Counted from the first letter of the stretch, positions 46,130 through 57,372 are shown. The stretch: DNA of 64,000 nt from Rana temporaria (GCF_905171775.1 NC_053490.1:86516286-86580285), one strand, 5' to 3'. The notes: a model not told the origin generated them from the sequence alone. Numbers and translations are program-made.

Positions 46130-48245
46130 CTAACTATTATCTAGAAAGCAGTGGATGTCCAAATCTACATTTAGGCCTATAAATCTATCAATTTTAGGGA
46201 TCCTATGGGTTTCCATTGTAGACACCTCCCTTTTCCTATTACTACCGGTCCAGTGTGGATTGATCATGTCAATCACTGTCAATTTTAGTAAATAAGCATT
46301 CCTTTGATGGAATCTTCTGAAGTGTGCTTATAAATTGTGTTCCTTGCAGCCTCTTTTTATGTTGTGTACATGCTCCCTAAGATGGTCACGTAGTATCCAG
46401 TGGTCCACCTACTGTATTGCTTCCAACACCGACATTCTAGCATTTATACAACAGATTGTGTTTTGCTTGTGATGAATTAATTGATGTAACTTTTTCCTGT
46501 TGTATTAGAAAGGAACTGGGTACATTTATGAGTAGAGGTTTTAGTTTCTCTGCATATGACGCATTTTTTGCAAGGCCAAATAACATCGTTTTAGTGGGAG
46601 AGTCCACTACATTAGGTGCCAGTTTATCTCTTGAATTGGCTGCCTTTGTAAATACAACCTGTGTGTGTGCTGGCAATATGGAATTTAGAACAGGAACCTT
46701 CTTCAGTATGCCCAGGGCTGGTGCAAGGATTTTTGCCAACTCAGACGGAGGTGCATTTTGACGCCTCCCCCCCCCCCGGCACGCACACGCGCACACACAC
46801 CATACATTATATATGTATATATATCAGACCCCCCTTCACTAACTACAGACCCCCCTCCCGCAGTATGGATCCCCCTCACTAAGAACAGACCCCCTTCCTC
46901 AGTACAGACCACCCTCTGTCAGTATAGACCTCAGACTAAGTACAGACCACCCTCTGTTAGTATAGACCCCCCTTCCTCAGTACAGACACCCATTCAGTGT
47001 AGAATCCCCCCTCTTAGTGCAGACCTCCCATCAGTATAGATTTCCCCCCTTTAGTGTAGACCCCCCGCTAGTATAGAATCCCCCTAAGTGCTGACCCCCA
47101 GAGTATAGATACCCCCCCATAGTGCAGACACCCCCATCAATATAGACACCCCCATCAGTATAGACACCCCCATCAGTATAGACATCCCCCCTTAGTACAG
47201 ACCCCCGCAGTATAGACACCCCCCTTAGTTCAGACCCACCATCAGCATAGACACCCCTCTCCCCTCCCATAGCGCCCCCCCACATGTTCATCTTCTTATA
47301 ATAGAGTAATAAAGTGTACAGTACAGACCTCAGAACAGCGTGGCAGCAGACGTATACACACAGCGGTGTGTGTCCCTTGGCTCCTCCTCCTCATTGTATG
47401 TAAAGAGCGAGGAGGAGGCGCCGGCCGCTTCAGTCCGCTCCACCGAAATAGAGCAAGGTCAGATCAACAGGGCAGCGGGCGGTGATAGTGGTGGCGCTAT
47501 CCACGCTTGTCACCCCTCTGGCGGATGTCACCCAGGTGCGGTCAGCACCCCCCGCACCCACCTAGCAACGCCTGTGTTGGGCGGGTCGACTGTCCCAGTC
47601 AATTTTCCGCCCTGGGCAGCGCTGGCACCGTAAGGCAAGTGCCCATGTTGCCTTGCGCTAGCACCGGCCCTGCACAATACTTTTTAATTATTCTTTTGAC
47701 TTAAAAGTGCAGAGTTGAAAAATTTGTAATAAAGGAGCGATCTTCTAAAAGGGTTTCTCTCTGGATGGCCGCTACTTGTTGTATGGTATTAACAATCTCT
47801 CTATCATCATACCCTTTCTCCACAAATCTACTGCTTAGAACTTCAGATTGGGAATAATAATCTGTCAAACTTCAGCAATTGCCTCTTATGCTAATAAATT
47901 GTCTCTCAGGGATATTTTTGAGCCAATTAGGATGGTGGCAACTGCTCAATGGAATATATACATTTCTATCTGTGGGTTTAAAATATGATTTGGTGCTAAT
48001 GGTAGTACCTGTATTAGACAATATAATATCCAAAAAGTTAATCTTCATTTGACTGCAGTTGTAAATTAACTCAATATTGAGTGTGTTGTGTACACATAAA
48101 ATTGTCCAATGGAGTCCTATCCCCTTGCCACAGGAAGAGGACATCATCTATATACCGATGGTAGAAGGTCAGCTCAGGCCAATATTTGGCATATATCATG
48201 TCCTCTTCCCACCCGGCCATGAATACATTTGCCAGGAGAGATTGT
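46130..48245 (-). pseudogene. Penelope-like element: RT and GIY-YIG-like remnant, split by a hAT-like element
   Basis: The minus strand from about 48245 reads NVFMAGWEEDMIYAKYWPEL, then FYHRYIDDVLFLWQGDR (catalytic YIDD), a frameshift, INFLDIILSNTGTTIS, and SCHHPNWLKNIPERQF, continuing SRFVEKGYDDREIVNTI. After the insertion at 46713-47672 it resumes GILKKVPVL, NSRDKLAPNVV and CRMSVLEA, then LRDHLREHVHNIKRGCKEHN, HFRRFHQRNAYLLKLTVID and STMETHRI. This last part resembles the PLE GIY-YIG endonuclease, with the Arg of LREH and the Glu of METHRI at plausible catalytic places; the GIY-YIG motif itself is not legible. Several stops. 5' truncated within the RT. Confidence 0.82.
46713..47672. mobile_element. 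hAT-like element with C-rich minisatellite, inside the PLE
   Basis: Ends CAGGGCTGGTGCAAGG and, reversed, CAGGGCCGGTGCTAGC. The 8-bp flanks AGTATGCC and CACAATAC do not match. The interior (46840-47280) is a degenerate array of 18-35 bp units such as AGTATAGACACCCCCATC. No transposase. Confidence 0.6.
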
Positions 48246-48446
48246 TAATTTATCAAATCCAAAAGAAAATTTTACCTAGATGAGGCAAATGATTTCACTG
48301 ATATACAAAAAAATATAAATGTATTATTTATATAAATAAATATAAATTTATTTTGGATTTGTTACATTTTGTAATGTCTCACAATCATTTTTGGTTTAAC
48401 AGGAAGTATTATTTGTAGACCAAGGGGGTAGCTATGGGGGCTAAAA

Positions 48447-48650
48447 CTGTCTCCTGTAGCATGTCCGCAGTCTCTGACTGTCTCCTGTAGTATGTCTGCA
48501 GTCTCTGACCATCTCTTGTAGTATGTCTGCAGTCTCTGACCGTCTCTTGTAGTATGTCTGCAGTCTCTGTTCATCTCCTGTAGTATGTCTGCAGTCTCGG
48601 GTCGTCTCCTTTAGTATGTCCATAGTCTCTGACCATCTCCTGTACCATGT
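48447..48650. repeat. minisatellite, 31-bp unit
   Basis: About six copies of TCTCCTGTAGTATGTCTGCA followed by GTCTCTGACCG. Open frames in it (repeated RHTTGD/TYYKR text on the minus strand) are artefacts of the repeat. Confidence 0.92.
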
Positions 48651-48719
48651 CTAGTTTATATACTATTTTTGTGCGTGTTTGAAAAATAAAAGTGGGTCAG
48701 TCTGGATAAAGTCCAGGGA

Positions 48720-49000
48720 CAAATTTTTGTCCCAGTCCAGCCCTGCCAGGAGGTGAGAAAGCCAGGGTTCAGTAGCAGATATAACAGGTAGGGATCAAGC
48801 AGAAGCATAGTCAGTAAACAAGGTTGGTGACAAGTGGTTGCAAGTTGAGATCAAGCAGAAGTGTACTGGAGGAACAGGCCAAAGGTCAGTAACAAGTGGT
48901 TACAGATTGAGTGGAAACATAGTCAAGGAACAAGCCAAAGGTTGTTAACGAGTGGTAGCAAAGATACAGATGGCAGCAGAGAGAGATATTGTCTGGAGAG
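48720..49000. repeat. degenerate tandem repeat, ~60-70 bp unit
   Basis: Variants of AAGCCAAAGGTCAGTAACAA and GATCAAGCAGAAG recur three to four times with many differences. No coding potential. Confidence 0.55.
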
Positions 49001-49149
49001 AGCACAATAATCTGGTTATGCAAAGGTGCAAAGGCATGGCTTAATAGGAAGTTCATGAGAGGAGGAGCAAAGGGTTGAAGGCATTGGGCCTGGAGATAAG
49101 TTGGCCATTCCAGCTAGTAATGGTGGAGCTAGAAGCAGGGAGAGACTCA

Positions 49150-49885
49150 GGGCCAGATCCACAAACAAATTACGCCGGCGTATCTATGGATACGCCGCGT
49201 AATTTTTAAAATGCCCCGTCGTATCTGTGTTTTGTATCCACAAAACAAGATACGACTGAATCTGGGCTCGATCCGACAGGCGTACGTCTTAGTACGCCGT
49301 CGGATCGTAGGTGCATATTTACGCTGGCCGCTAGGTGGCTTTTCTGTCGAATTCCGCGTCGAGTATGCAAATTAGCTAGATACAGCGATCCACAAACGTA
49401 CGTCCGGCCGGCGCATTTATTTACGTAGTTTTCGTAAGGCTTTTTTCGGTGTATAGTTACCCCTGCTATATGAGGCGTATCCTATGTTAAGTATGGCCGT
49501 CGTTCCCGCGTTGAATTTTTAAAATGTTACGTAGTTTGCGTAAGTCGTTTGCGAATAGGGCTTTGCGTAGAATGACATCAACGTCGTAAGCATTGGCTTG
49601 TTGCGGGTTAATTTCGAGCATGCGCACTGGGATACCCCCCACGGACGGCGCATTTAAAAAAAACGTAATTTACGTCGGGTCAAGACGTATTAACGTAAAA
49701 CACGCCCCCATAACATACATTTGAATTGCGCGCCCTTACGCAGCCTAAGTTACACTACGCCGCCGTAAGTTACGGCGGAAATTCTTTTAGGATACAAAAA
49801 AAAACTGTAAGTTACGGTGGCGTAGCGTATCAGAGATACGCTACGCCGGAACGGAAGAATGCGCCGCGCTACGTGGATCTGCCTC
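49150..49885. repeat. MITE, GGGCCAGATCC family, copy M6
   Basis: Ends GGGCCAGATCCAC and GTGGATCTGCCTC; TSD TCA at 49147-49149 and 49886-49888. M1-type interior (CAAAACAAGATACGAC). Confidence 0.9.
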
Positions 49886-50228
49886 TCAGTCTTATTGGTT
49901 TTAGACATTTTACGTAAGTTTGTTTATATGCTTTTCCTGGGTTTTGTATGTTTGTCTCACTTTGTATTATTTGCTAATACATTACAATGGGTTTAAGGGG
50001 AGGTAGAATGTTTTTGGAGATGTAAATAGGAATATGAGTATATACTGTTAATATATGGATAACATTGATATTGAGTGATGTTTTCATACTAAGGGAGTCA
50101 CACAGCAACACTGATCATTCATATAAATTGAACATGATTTGCTTTGGTAATGTGCTTTAATATATTCATTACAACCAGTTGGTTGAATTGTTGAATATTC
50201 ACATACTTGACATTGGGTTACATAACAG

Positions 50229-50530
50229 AGGGTTTTTTTACTAAAGGAAAATCCACTTTGCACTACAAGTGCAAACTACAAGTGCAAAGTGCACTTGAAA
50301 TTGCACTGAAAGTGCACTAGGAAGTGCAGTCGCTGTAAATCTGAGGGAAGATCTGAAATGAGGGGAAGCTCTGCTGATTTTATTATCCAATCATGTGCAA
50401 GCTAAAATGCTGTATTTTATTTTCCTTACATGTCCCTCTCGGATCTACAGCAGCGACTGCACTTCCAAGTGCACTTTCAGTGCAATTTCAATTGTAGTGC
50501 AAAGTGGATTTGCCTTTCGTAAATAACCCT
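50229..50530. repeat. MITE with long AGGGTTATTTACTAAAGG inverted repeat, copy 1
   Basis: Both ends read AGGGTT(A/T)TTTAC-AAAGG followed by AAATCCACTTTGCACTACAA. The centre carries CTGAGGGAAGATCTGAAATG. A second copy lies at 60987-61236. Superfamily not assigned. Confidence 0.75.
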
Positions 50531-50534
50531 CATA

Positions 50535-51266
50535 GGGCCAGATCCACGTACCTCCGCGCATTTTTCCGTCCGGCGTAGCGTATCTCAGATACACTACGCC
50601 GCTGTAACTTTCAGCGTATTTTTCGTATCCTGAAAGAATTTGCGCTGTAAGTTACGGCAGCGTAGTGTAACTGTGTCGGCGTAAGGGCACGCAATTCAAA
50701 TGGATGAGATGGGGGCGTGCTTACGTTAATACGTCTTGACCCGACGAAAATTATGTTTTTTTTTAACGGCGCATGCGCCGTCCGTGGGGGTATTCCAGTG
50801 CGCATGCTCCAAATTAACCCGCAATGAGCCAATGCTTTCGACGTGAACGGAATTCTACGCAACGCCCTATTCGCGAACGTTTTACGCAAACGATGTAAAA
50901 TTCTACACTGGCCTGACGTCCATACTTAACATTGAGTACGCCTCATATAGCAGGGGTAACGTTACGCCGAAAAAAGCCTTACGGAAACTACGTAAAAAAA
51001 TGCGCCGACCGGACGTATGTTTGTGGATTGCCGTATATAGCTAATTTGCATACTCGACGCGGAAATCGACTGAAGCGCCACCTAGCAGCCAGCGTAAATA
51101 TGCACCTAAGATCCGACGGCGTACTAAGACGTACGCCAGTCGGATCTAGCCCAGCCTCAGACGTATCTTGTTTTGTGGATACAAAACAAAGATACGCCGG
51201 AGCAACCTAGAAGTTACGCGGCGTATCAATAGATACGCCGTCGTAACTTCTTCGTGGATCTGGCCC
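50535..51266. repeat. MITE, GGGCCAGATCC family, copy M7
   Basis: Perfect terminal GGGCCAGATCCACG against CGTGGATCTGGCCC; TSD ATA at 50532-50534 and 51267-51269. Opposite internal orientation to M6. Confidence 0.93.
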
Positions 51267-51443
51267 ATAGTCTTATGTTGCCATAGAATAATTACTATGT
51301 TGCATATTTTGGATATGTTGCTACTTTTTTTTAATTTGGGATCATTTTTGAAAAAGGTTTTGTAGTAGGTTTTATTGTATCAGACTAATTTGCTGGTGTC
51401 TGGTTCCCCTAGTGTGCATCCCTTGCCAGACACATATACACTA

Positions 51444-52724
51444 CACTATATTGTTAAAAGTATTGGGACACCTACCTTTACACGCATATTCAATATTAAG
51501 TTGGTCCACCCTTTGCAGCTAGAACAGCTTCAGCTCTTCTGGAAAGGCTATCCACAAGGTTTAGGAATGTGTCTATGGAAATGTTTGACCATTCTTCCAA
51601 AAGTGCATTTGAGATGTCAGGCACTGATGAGGACGAGAAGGCCTGGATCGCAGTCTCCGCTCTAATTCATCCCAAAGAAGTTTTATTGGCTTGAGGTCAG
51701 GACTCTGTGCAGGCCAGTCAAATTCCTCCACCCCAAACTTGCTTATCCATGTCATTATGGACTTTGCTTTGTGCACTGTTTCAAATCATGTGGTGGAGGG
51801 GGGATTATGGTGTGGGGTTTTTCAGGGGTTGGGCTTGGCCCCTTAGTTCCAGTGAAGGGAAATCTAAGACCCCTTTTTACACTGGGGCGGTTTGCAGGTG
51901 CTATTGCGCTAAAAATAGCGCCTGAAAAATACCGACCACTGGAGCGGTGCGCTAGCAGGACCGCTCCAAAAGTCCTGCTAGCCACATTTTTGGAACTGTG
52001 AAGGAGTGGTGTGTTTACCGCTCCTCCACCGCTCCTTCCCATTGAAAGCAATGGGAAACCTTGGCAATACAGCTGGCAATGCACCTCTGCAGAGGCGCAT
52101 TGCTTGCGGTATTAACCCTTTTTCGGCCTCTAGCGGGGGTAAAACCGCACCTCTAGTAGCCGAATACCGCTTCAATTCCAATGGTAAAGTGCTGCTAAAA
52201 ATAGTGGCACTTTACCGCCACCGCACCTTCCGCCCCAGTGTGAAAGGGGCCTTAAGGCATCAGCATACCAAGACATTATGAACAATTTCATGCTCCCAAC
52301 TTTGTGGGAACAGTTGGGGATGACCCCTTCCTGTTCCAACATGACTGCTCACCAGTTAAGGTGCACAAAGCTAGGTCCATAAAGACATGGATGAGCGAGT
52401 TTGGGGTGGAAGAACTTGACTGGCCTGCACAGAGTCCTGACCTCAACCTGATAGAACACCTTTGGGAAGAATTAGAACGGAGACTGTGAGCCAGGCCTTC
52501 TCGTCCCACATCTGTTCCTGACCTCACAAATGTGTTTCTGGAAGAATGGTATAACATTCCCATAGACACACTCCTAAAACCTTGTAAACAGCCTTCCCAG
52601 AAGAGTTGAAACTGTTATAGCTGCAAAGGGTGGGCCAACTCAATATTGAACCATATGACTGGGATGCCATTAAATTTCAACAGTGTGTAAAGTCAGGTGT
52701 CCCAATACTTTTGACAATATAGTG
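51444..52724. mobile_element. fold-back Tc1-like derivative with two opposed transposase 3' parts
   Basis: TA-flanked ends CACTATATTGTTAAAAGT and ACTTTTGACAATATAGTG. The left 330 bp encode the transposase C-terminus on the minus strand (KSIMTWISKFGVEEFDWPAQ). The right part encodes the same region on the plus strand (RSIKTWMSEFGVEELDWPAQ and PDLNLIEHLWEELERRL, with the final Glu), preceded by middle-domain text. The two are clearly diverged copies. A MITE (51867-52252) is nested between. Not capable of encoding an enzyme. Confidence 0.85.
51867..52252. repeat. MITE AGGCCCCTTTCACACTGGGG family, nested
   Basis: Left AGACCCCTTTTTACACTGGGG with right CCCCAGTGTGAAAGGGGCC; flanks TA(A) and TTA(A). 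About 386 bp, GC-rich, with GGAGCGGTGCGC hairpins. Confidence 0.82.
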
Positions 52725-52759
52725 TATGTAATTCAGCTGTAATAAAGGTATCATCCTCG

Positions 52760-52828
52760 CCTGCAATCTTCACTCCATGACTAAGCATCTAGCAGAGTGA
52801 AATGCATATGAAATGCCGGTGGATTATC
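52760..52828 (+). mobile_element. older PLE-like insertion (unit G), left part with hammerhead-like motif
   Basis: 52777-52808 reads ATGACTAAGC-ATCT-AGC-AGA-GT-GAAAT-GC-ATA, close to unit F's core. The same sequence seems to continue after the MITE (53028-53055) and after unit D (55313-55489). So G was present before those insertions. Its outer limits are not resolved. Confidence 0.4.
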
Positions 52829-53019
52829 CAGAGGCGGCTCTAGGCTTTGTGAGGCCTTAAGCAAAACTAAGACACTGGGGCCCCACCATGCCCATGATTG
52901 ATAAAAAAAATTCAAGCAAATAAAAATGGCTGCAGAAAGTTGCACGGATCTAGCACACAGTGATTGAGCAGAGGCAAAGAGGCTTTAGGCTAGTTTGCCT
53001 AATTAAAGAGCCGCCTCTG
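52829..53019. repeat. hAT-type MITE, 191 bp
   Basis: Ends CAGAGGCGGCTCTAGGC and AGAGCCGCCTCTG; 8-bp TSD GGATTATC / GGATTACC (52821-52828 and 53020-53027; one mismatch). Confidence 0.88.
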
Positions 53020-53055
53020 GGATTACCACTGTACTGGATAACACTAATAAATCTA

Positions 53056-55298
53056 ATGAGAGAGTGGGTAACCGCTCAAAGAGAACCAGGTAATCTGATT
53101 CCTGTGGTCCGAGCCAAGGGTGCAGGCAGTGCAATCAAAATGCAGGTTAGGATGAAGGAAAAAAGCTGGGACAGCCGCACTCCAAAAAAACTCCTCCTTT
53201 AATTAAAAATCACAAAATACATGCCACAGCAAAAAACAGCACAACAAAAGAAAAGCTGACGTTTCGCACTATGCCTTAGTGCTTCTTCATAGCTAGTGTG
53301 TAAACAATAAAATGAGTGAATATATACCTTACAACCCAATGAGTGGGAGGGGGCTCTGGAAACAATTAAGTTAAACAGGGTCCCCTGTGAAGTTTGGGTG
53401 TGTCTCGACAGACAATCAGAGAGTGTCTCATGTGGACTATGTCTCATGCAAATTCATAGTGAATAGTGAACATTGGATAAAATGATGTGTTGACCCAATA
53501 GAGAAGTGGGGTGCAGAAAAATGTGAAAGAGAGTGTAGGAGTATGTGTAAGTGTGAAGAAATATCTTTGAGTGTAAGAGAAGTGAATTAAAGTGGACAGG
53601 AAATGGAATGATATGTGTAAAACATGTATAACTTGTATAAGTAACAAATAAAATCAAATTAAGAAAACAAAAAATATGATATGAATTGAAGTGCGATAAA
53701 GTAAAATGAAATTAATTAAAAAAGAAGAAGAAAAAAAAAAAAAAACAATTAAAAAGTGAAATGGGGAAAAAAGGGAAGAAAAAAAAAAAAGGGAAAAAAT
53801 AGGGGTGAATATGACGGTGAACCATATAAAGGACGATGCATAAACCATAAAATAATATGGTGTAATTTAGTGAACAAAAAATGCCTAAATATTGAGCATA
53901 GTGTAAAGGTGCACCTTAATTCTAATGGTCTTATTTGTTTTATAGTATATTAACTTGTGTTTTTTATTATTTTTATGATTATTATTATATTGTTTTTGTT
54001 TTTTGTGTTTTTGTTGCCTGTATGTGTTTGTGTACTTACTCATTATTGAAATAATAACTGAGACACCGAGGCATCTATCTGGACTGGTTAAACATTCATT
54101 ATGAGCTGAACCATTAATACAAAGACAAAAACAAAAGCAAAAAGATGTGAACATGTGTGGCCGTTTATAGAAGAGTTCTAAAATATCCTAAAAATCAGTA
54201 AATGAGTAAACATGCAGAGTAGTATGGAATGATAGTAAAAAAGAGGCACTTGAAATGTCGGGAAGTGTCAATGTGGCTATATGAGGCTAATGAAAAATAA
54301 CCGCTATTAGCGGACAATTGCCAACATGTGAACCTCAATCTAAATAGAGAAACTCTCTAGAGAATGATAGCGATCAGGGTATGGGCATGGAGTGTGTGTC
54401 AGGTTGCATAGCGCAATCGATATATTGGTATTACAATATTTTAATACTTTAATGTTAGACTGGAAAGGTAAAAGTAAAACCAAAAGGAAACCAAATGGGT
54501 TAATGAAAAACTCCCTAGGCAGTAGGTAAACATGTGTTGAAATCGAAAATACGCTATCTGATTCTCTGTCTTGACACATCCAATTACAGAAAAAGCCACA
54601 TTTGAGGCCACCACATCTCACCGTCATATTCACCCCTATTTTTTCCCTTTTTTTTTTTTTTTTTTCTTCCCTTTTTTTCCCATTTCACTTTTTAATTGTT
54701 TTTTTTTTTCTTCTTCTTCTTTTTTAATTAATTTCATTTTACTTTATCGCACTTCAATTCATATCATATTTTTTGTTTTCTTAATTTCATTTTATTTGTT
54801 ACTTATACAAGTTATACATGTTTTACACATATCATTCCATTTCCTGTCCACTTTAATTCACTTCTCTTACACTCAAAGATATTTCTTCACACTTACACAT
54901 ACTCCTACACTCTCTTTCACATTTTTCTGCACCCCACTTCTCTATTGGGTCAACACATCATTTTATCCAATGTTCACTATTCACTATGAATTTGCATGAG
55001 ACATAGTCCACATGAGACACTCTCTGATTGTCTGTCGAGACACACCCAAACTTCACAGGGGACCCTGTTTAACTTAATTGTTTCCAGAGCCCCCTCCCAC
55101 TCATTGGGTTGTAAGGTATATATTCGCTCATTTTATTGTTTACACACTAGCTATGAAGAAGCACTAAGGCATAGTGCGAAACGTCAGCTTTTCTTTTGTT
55201 GTGCTGTTTTTTGCTGTGGCATGTATTTTGTGATTTTTAATTAAAGGAGGAGTTTTTTTGGAGTGCGGCTGTCCCAGCTTTTTTCCTTCATCCTAACC
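53056..55298 (+). mobile_element. PLE-like insertion with ~680-bp inverted arms (unit D)
   Basis: Flanked by a 14-bp TSD CACTAATAAATCTA (53042-53055 and 55299-55312). Left arm 53145-53820 and right arm 54618-55298 are near-identical inverted copies (an A/T-run length change and at least one substitution). The 797-bp centre is unique. Each arm holds the hammerhead-like motif (55149-55189 on plus; 53254-53294 on minus): AGCT stem, TGAAGA, a perfect GCACTA/TAGTGC stem II, and GAAACGTC. The right arm's end is exactly at the TSD. Open frames shared by both arms show no known domain. Confidence 0.78.
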
Positions 55299-55489
55299 CA
55301 CTAATAAATCTACTTTGGACTTTTAGAAGTTGAGTGGCTTCACTTTTGTTTTTGGTGTTGTTACTTGGATGTGCTTTTAATGATTTGAACTGTTTCTCTG
55401 TATTTTTGCACTAGTTTACCTTTCATTTCTCTTTTATTGATACTCCATTGGCTGTCTCTCATAATTTCTACACAGCAGTCTGATTCATA

Positions 55490-55982
55490 TCCCATTGAAA
55501 ATGTCTGAGTAATGACGAAACGCGTCTGGGAGGATGTGCAGTGACGTCACCACGCTAAGGAGGAAGGGCTCCGCTTGTTGCATCTGTTTTATACTGCATG
55601 GTTTTACCTGCTTTTTTGTAAGTACCTTTTATCTCTTAAAATAAAAACGAGTTTTACGGAATTACACTATGGTGCCCCCTTTCTCTACCTATGTCATCTG
55701 GTTGAGCCTGTGATCGCGCCTGATGTCTCTTCCCTGGAACATGTAACTCTGTGAATTCACTAAAGTAAAGGCCGCGGCTGGGCTATAGCCAACTGCATAT
55801 CAAGCTTGCCCTCTGGTAAGCGGCTTTTAAACTCTGTGGTGGGTCTTCACTTCAGTGTGGAAACTGCTAAGAGATCACGGTGGTGTTGTCTTCACGACCA
55901 TTTATTTGCACACACTGTTTCCACCACTATTTGCGTTTTATGTTTTATTGTTTTGTTGGCGCAGCTTTATCTTTCTTTGTAT
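55490..55982 (+). mobile_element. PLE pLTR-like unit with hammerhead-like 5' edge (unit E)
   Basis: 13-bp TSD AGTCTGATTCATA (55477-55489 and 55983-55995). Sixteen bases in, 55505-55526 reads CTGAGTA-ATGAC-GAAAC-GC-GTC. The 3' end is TTGGCGCAGCTTTATCTTTC, similar to the end of unit B. 493 bp, non-coding. Confidence 0.72.
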
Positions 55983-55995
55983 AGTCTGATTCATA

Positions 55996-56673
55996 GCTTG
56001 GTACTGTAGAAATACATTTGGATCTCAGGATGAGCGCACATATTCTCCATTCCTTTGGAAAATATGCACCTTGATATGACTTTAACAGATGTACCCTCTA
56101 TCATTCCTATCACAAAATACCTCTGATTAAAAGCTTTTACTGGCTTTTTACACTGTGACCCTCCAATTATAGATGATATACTGCATTTCATCCGAGCACT
56201 GAAATTAATAACAGCGGTCCCCAAGTTGATTCAGAGCACAGTTAATTGAACAAAACAAGGCACTTCATACAGAGTATTAGAGTAGTTTAAGAGATTATCC
56301 GTGTATCAAATAGTAACATAATGTGTTTAATACACGGTGAAACCTTTTTTGCATGAACATCTCCAATGGGGTTAATGGAACTGCTCTCATAGAACTGTAA
56401 GTAAAGGAAGAATAGCTGGAATGGGACATACAGGTGCAAAAGGATATAGATATGTTCATGGGGGCATGGTATTTGTTATTAATTAATTCAGAGAATATTG
56501 TACACATGTGAATAATTTCATTGTTGAGGCAGAAAAGTATTAAACCTGGTGCACAGTGGTATCTGCAAAATAGCATCTAGTGCTGGTGTGACTTACACCT
56601 CGGAGAACATAATGCAAGGCAATTGGCATGTAGCACTAGGTGCAGCTGGATGGTTACTTATCATAGTCATTTT
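55996..56673. other. no gene recognised
   Basis: Unremarkable sequence between unit E and MITE M8; no RNA gene, TIR pair or domain-bearing frame. Confidence 0.45.
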
Positions 56674-57372
56674 GGGCCAGATCCACAAACACCCGGCGCA
56701 ACGTAACTTTTGTCATTTAAGTTACACCGCCGCAAATAACACAAGGTAGTGCCCGATCCACAAAGCACTTACCTTGAAATTTGCAGCGGTGTAACTTAAA
56801 ATCGCCCGGCGCAAGGCGTTCCTAATTTAATGGGGCGAGTCCCATTTAAATTAGGCGCGCTCCCGCGCCGGACGTACTGCGCATGCTCCCGACGTCATTT
56901 TCCCAACGTGCTTTGCGCGGTTTTACGTTGCGCCGGGTTTTGAGAATCGCGACGGGCGTAAAAAAAAAATACGAGTTGCGGCGGGAAAAATTTTTATTTA
57001 AAAAAAAAAAAGACACCGTCGCGGGAAAGAAGGGTCTACTTTTACATGGTGTACTAACTTTACACCTTGTAAAAGCAGCCCTAATTTTGCGATAGCAAAC
57101 TAATACTTACGGAGAAAAAACGAAGCTGAAAAGCTTTGTGGATCTCCGTAAGTGCTAATTTGCATACCCGACGCGGCATTTCGACTCGAAATGCCCCCAG
57201 CGGCGGCTGAGGTACTGCATCCTAAGATCCGACAGTGTAAGTCCCTTACACATGTCGGATCTTCTGTCTATCTATGTGAAACTGATTCTGTGGATCAGTT
57301 CCATAGATAGAAACAGGGATACGACGGCGTATCAGTAGATACGCCGGCGTATCCCTTTTGTGGATTACCCCC
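56674..57372. repeat. MITE, GGGCCAGATCC family, copy M8
   Basis: Ends GGGCCAGATCCACAAA and TTTGTGGATTACCCCC; TSD TTT at 56671-56673 and 57373-57375. M2/M4 subfamily. Confidence 0.88.

Noticed and set aside
54571..55244. Two plus-strand frames in unit D (142 and 82 codons) repeated on the minus strand of the left arm
   Set aside because: They exist because of the inverted repeat; Phe/Ser-rich text from T-runs, no domain, no supporting start context.
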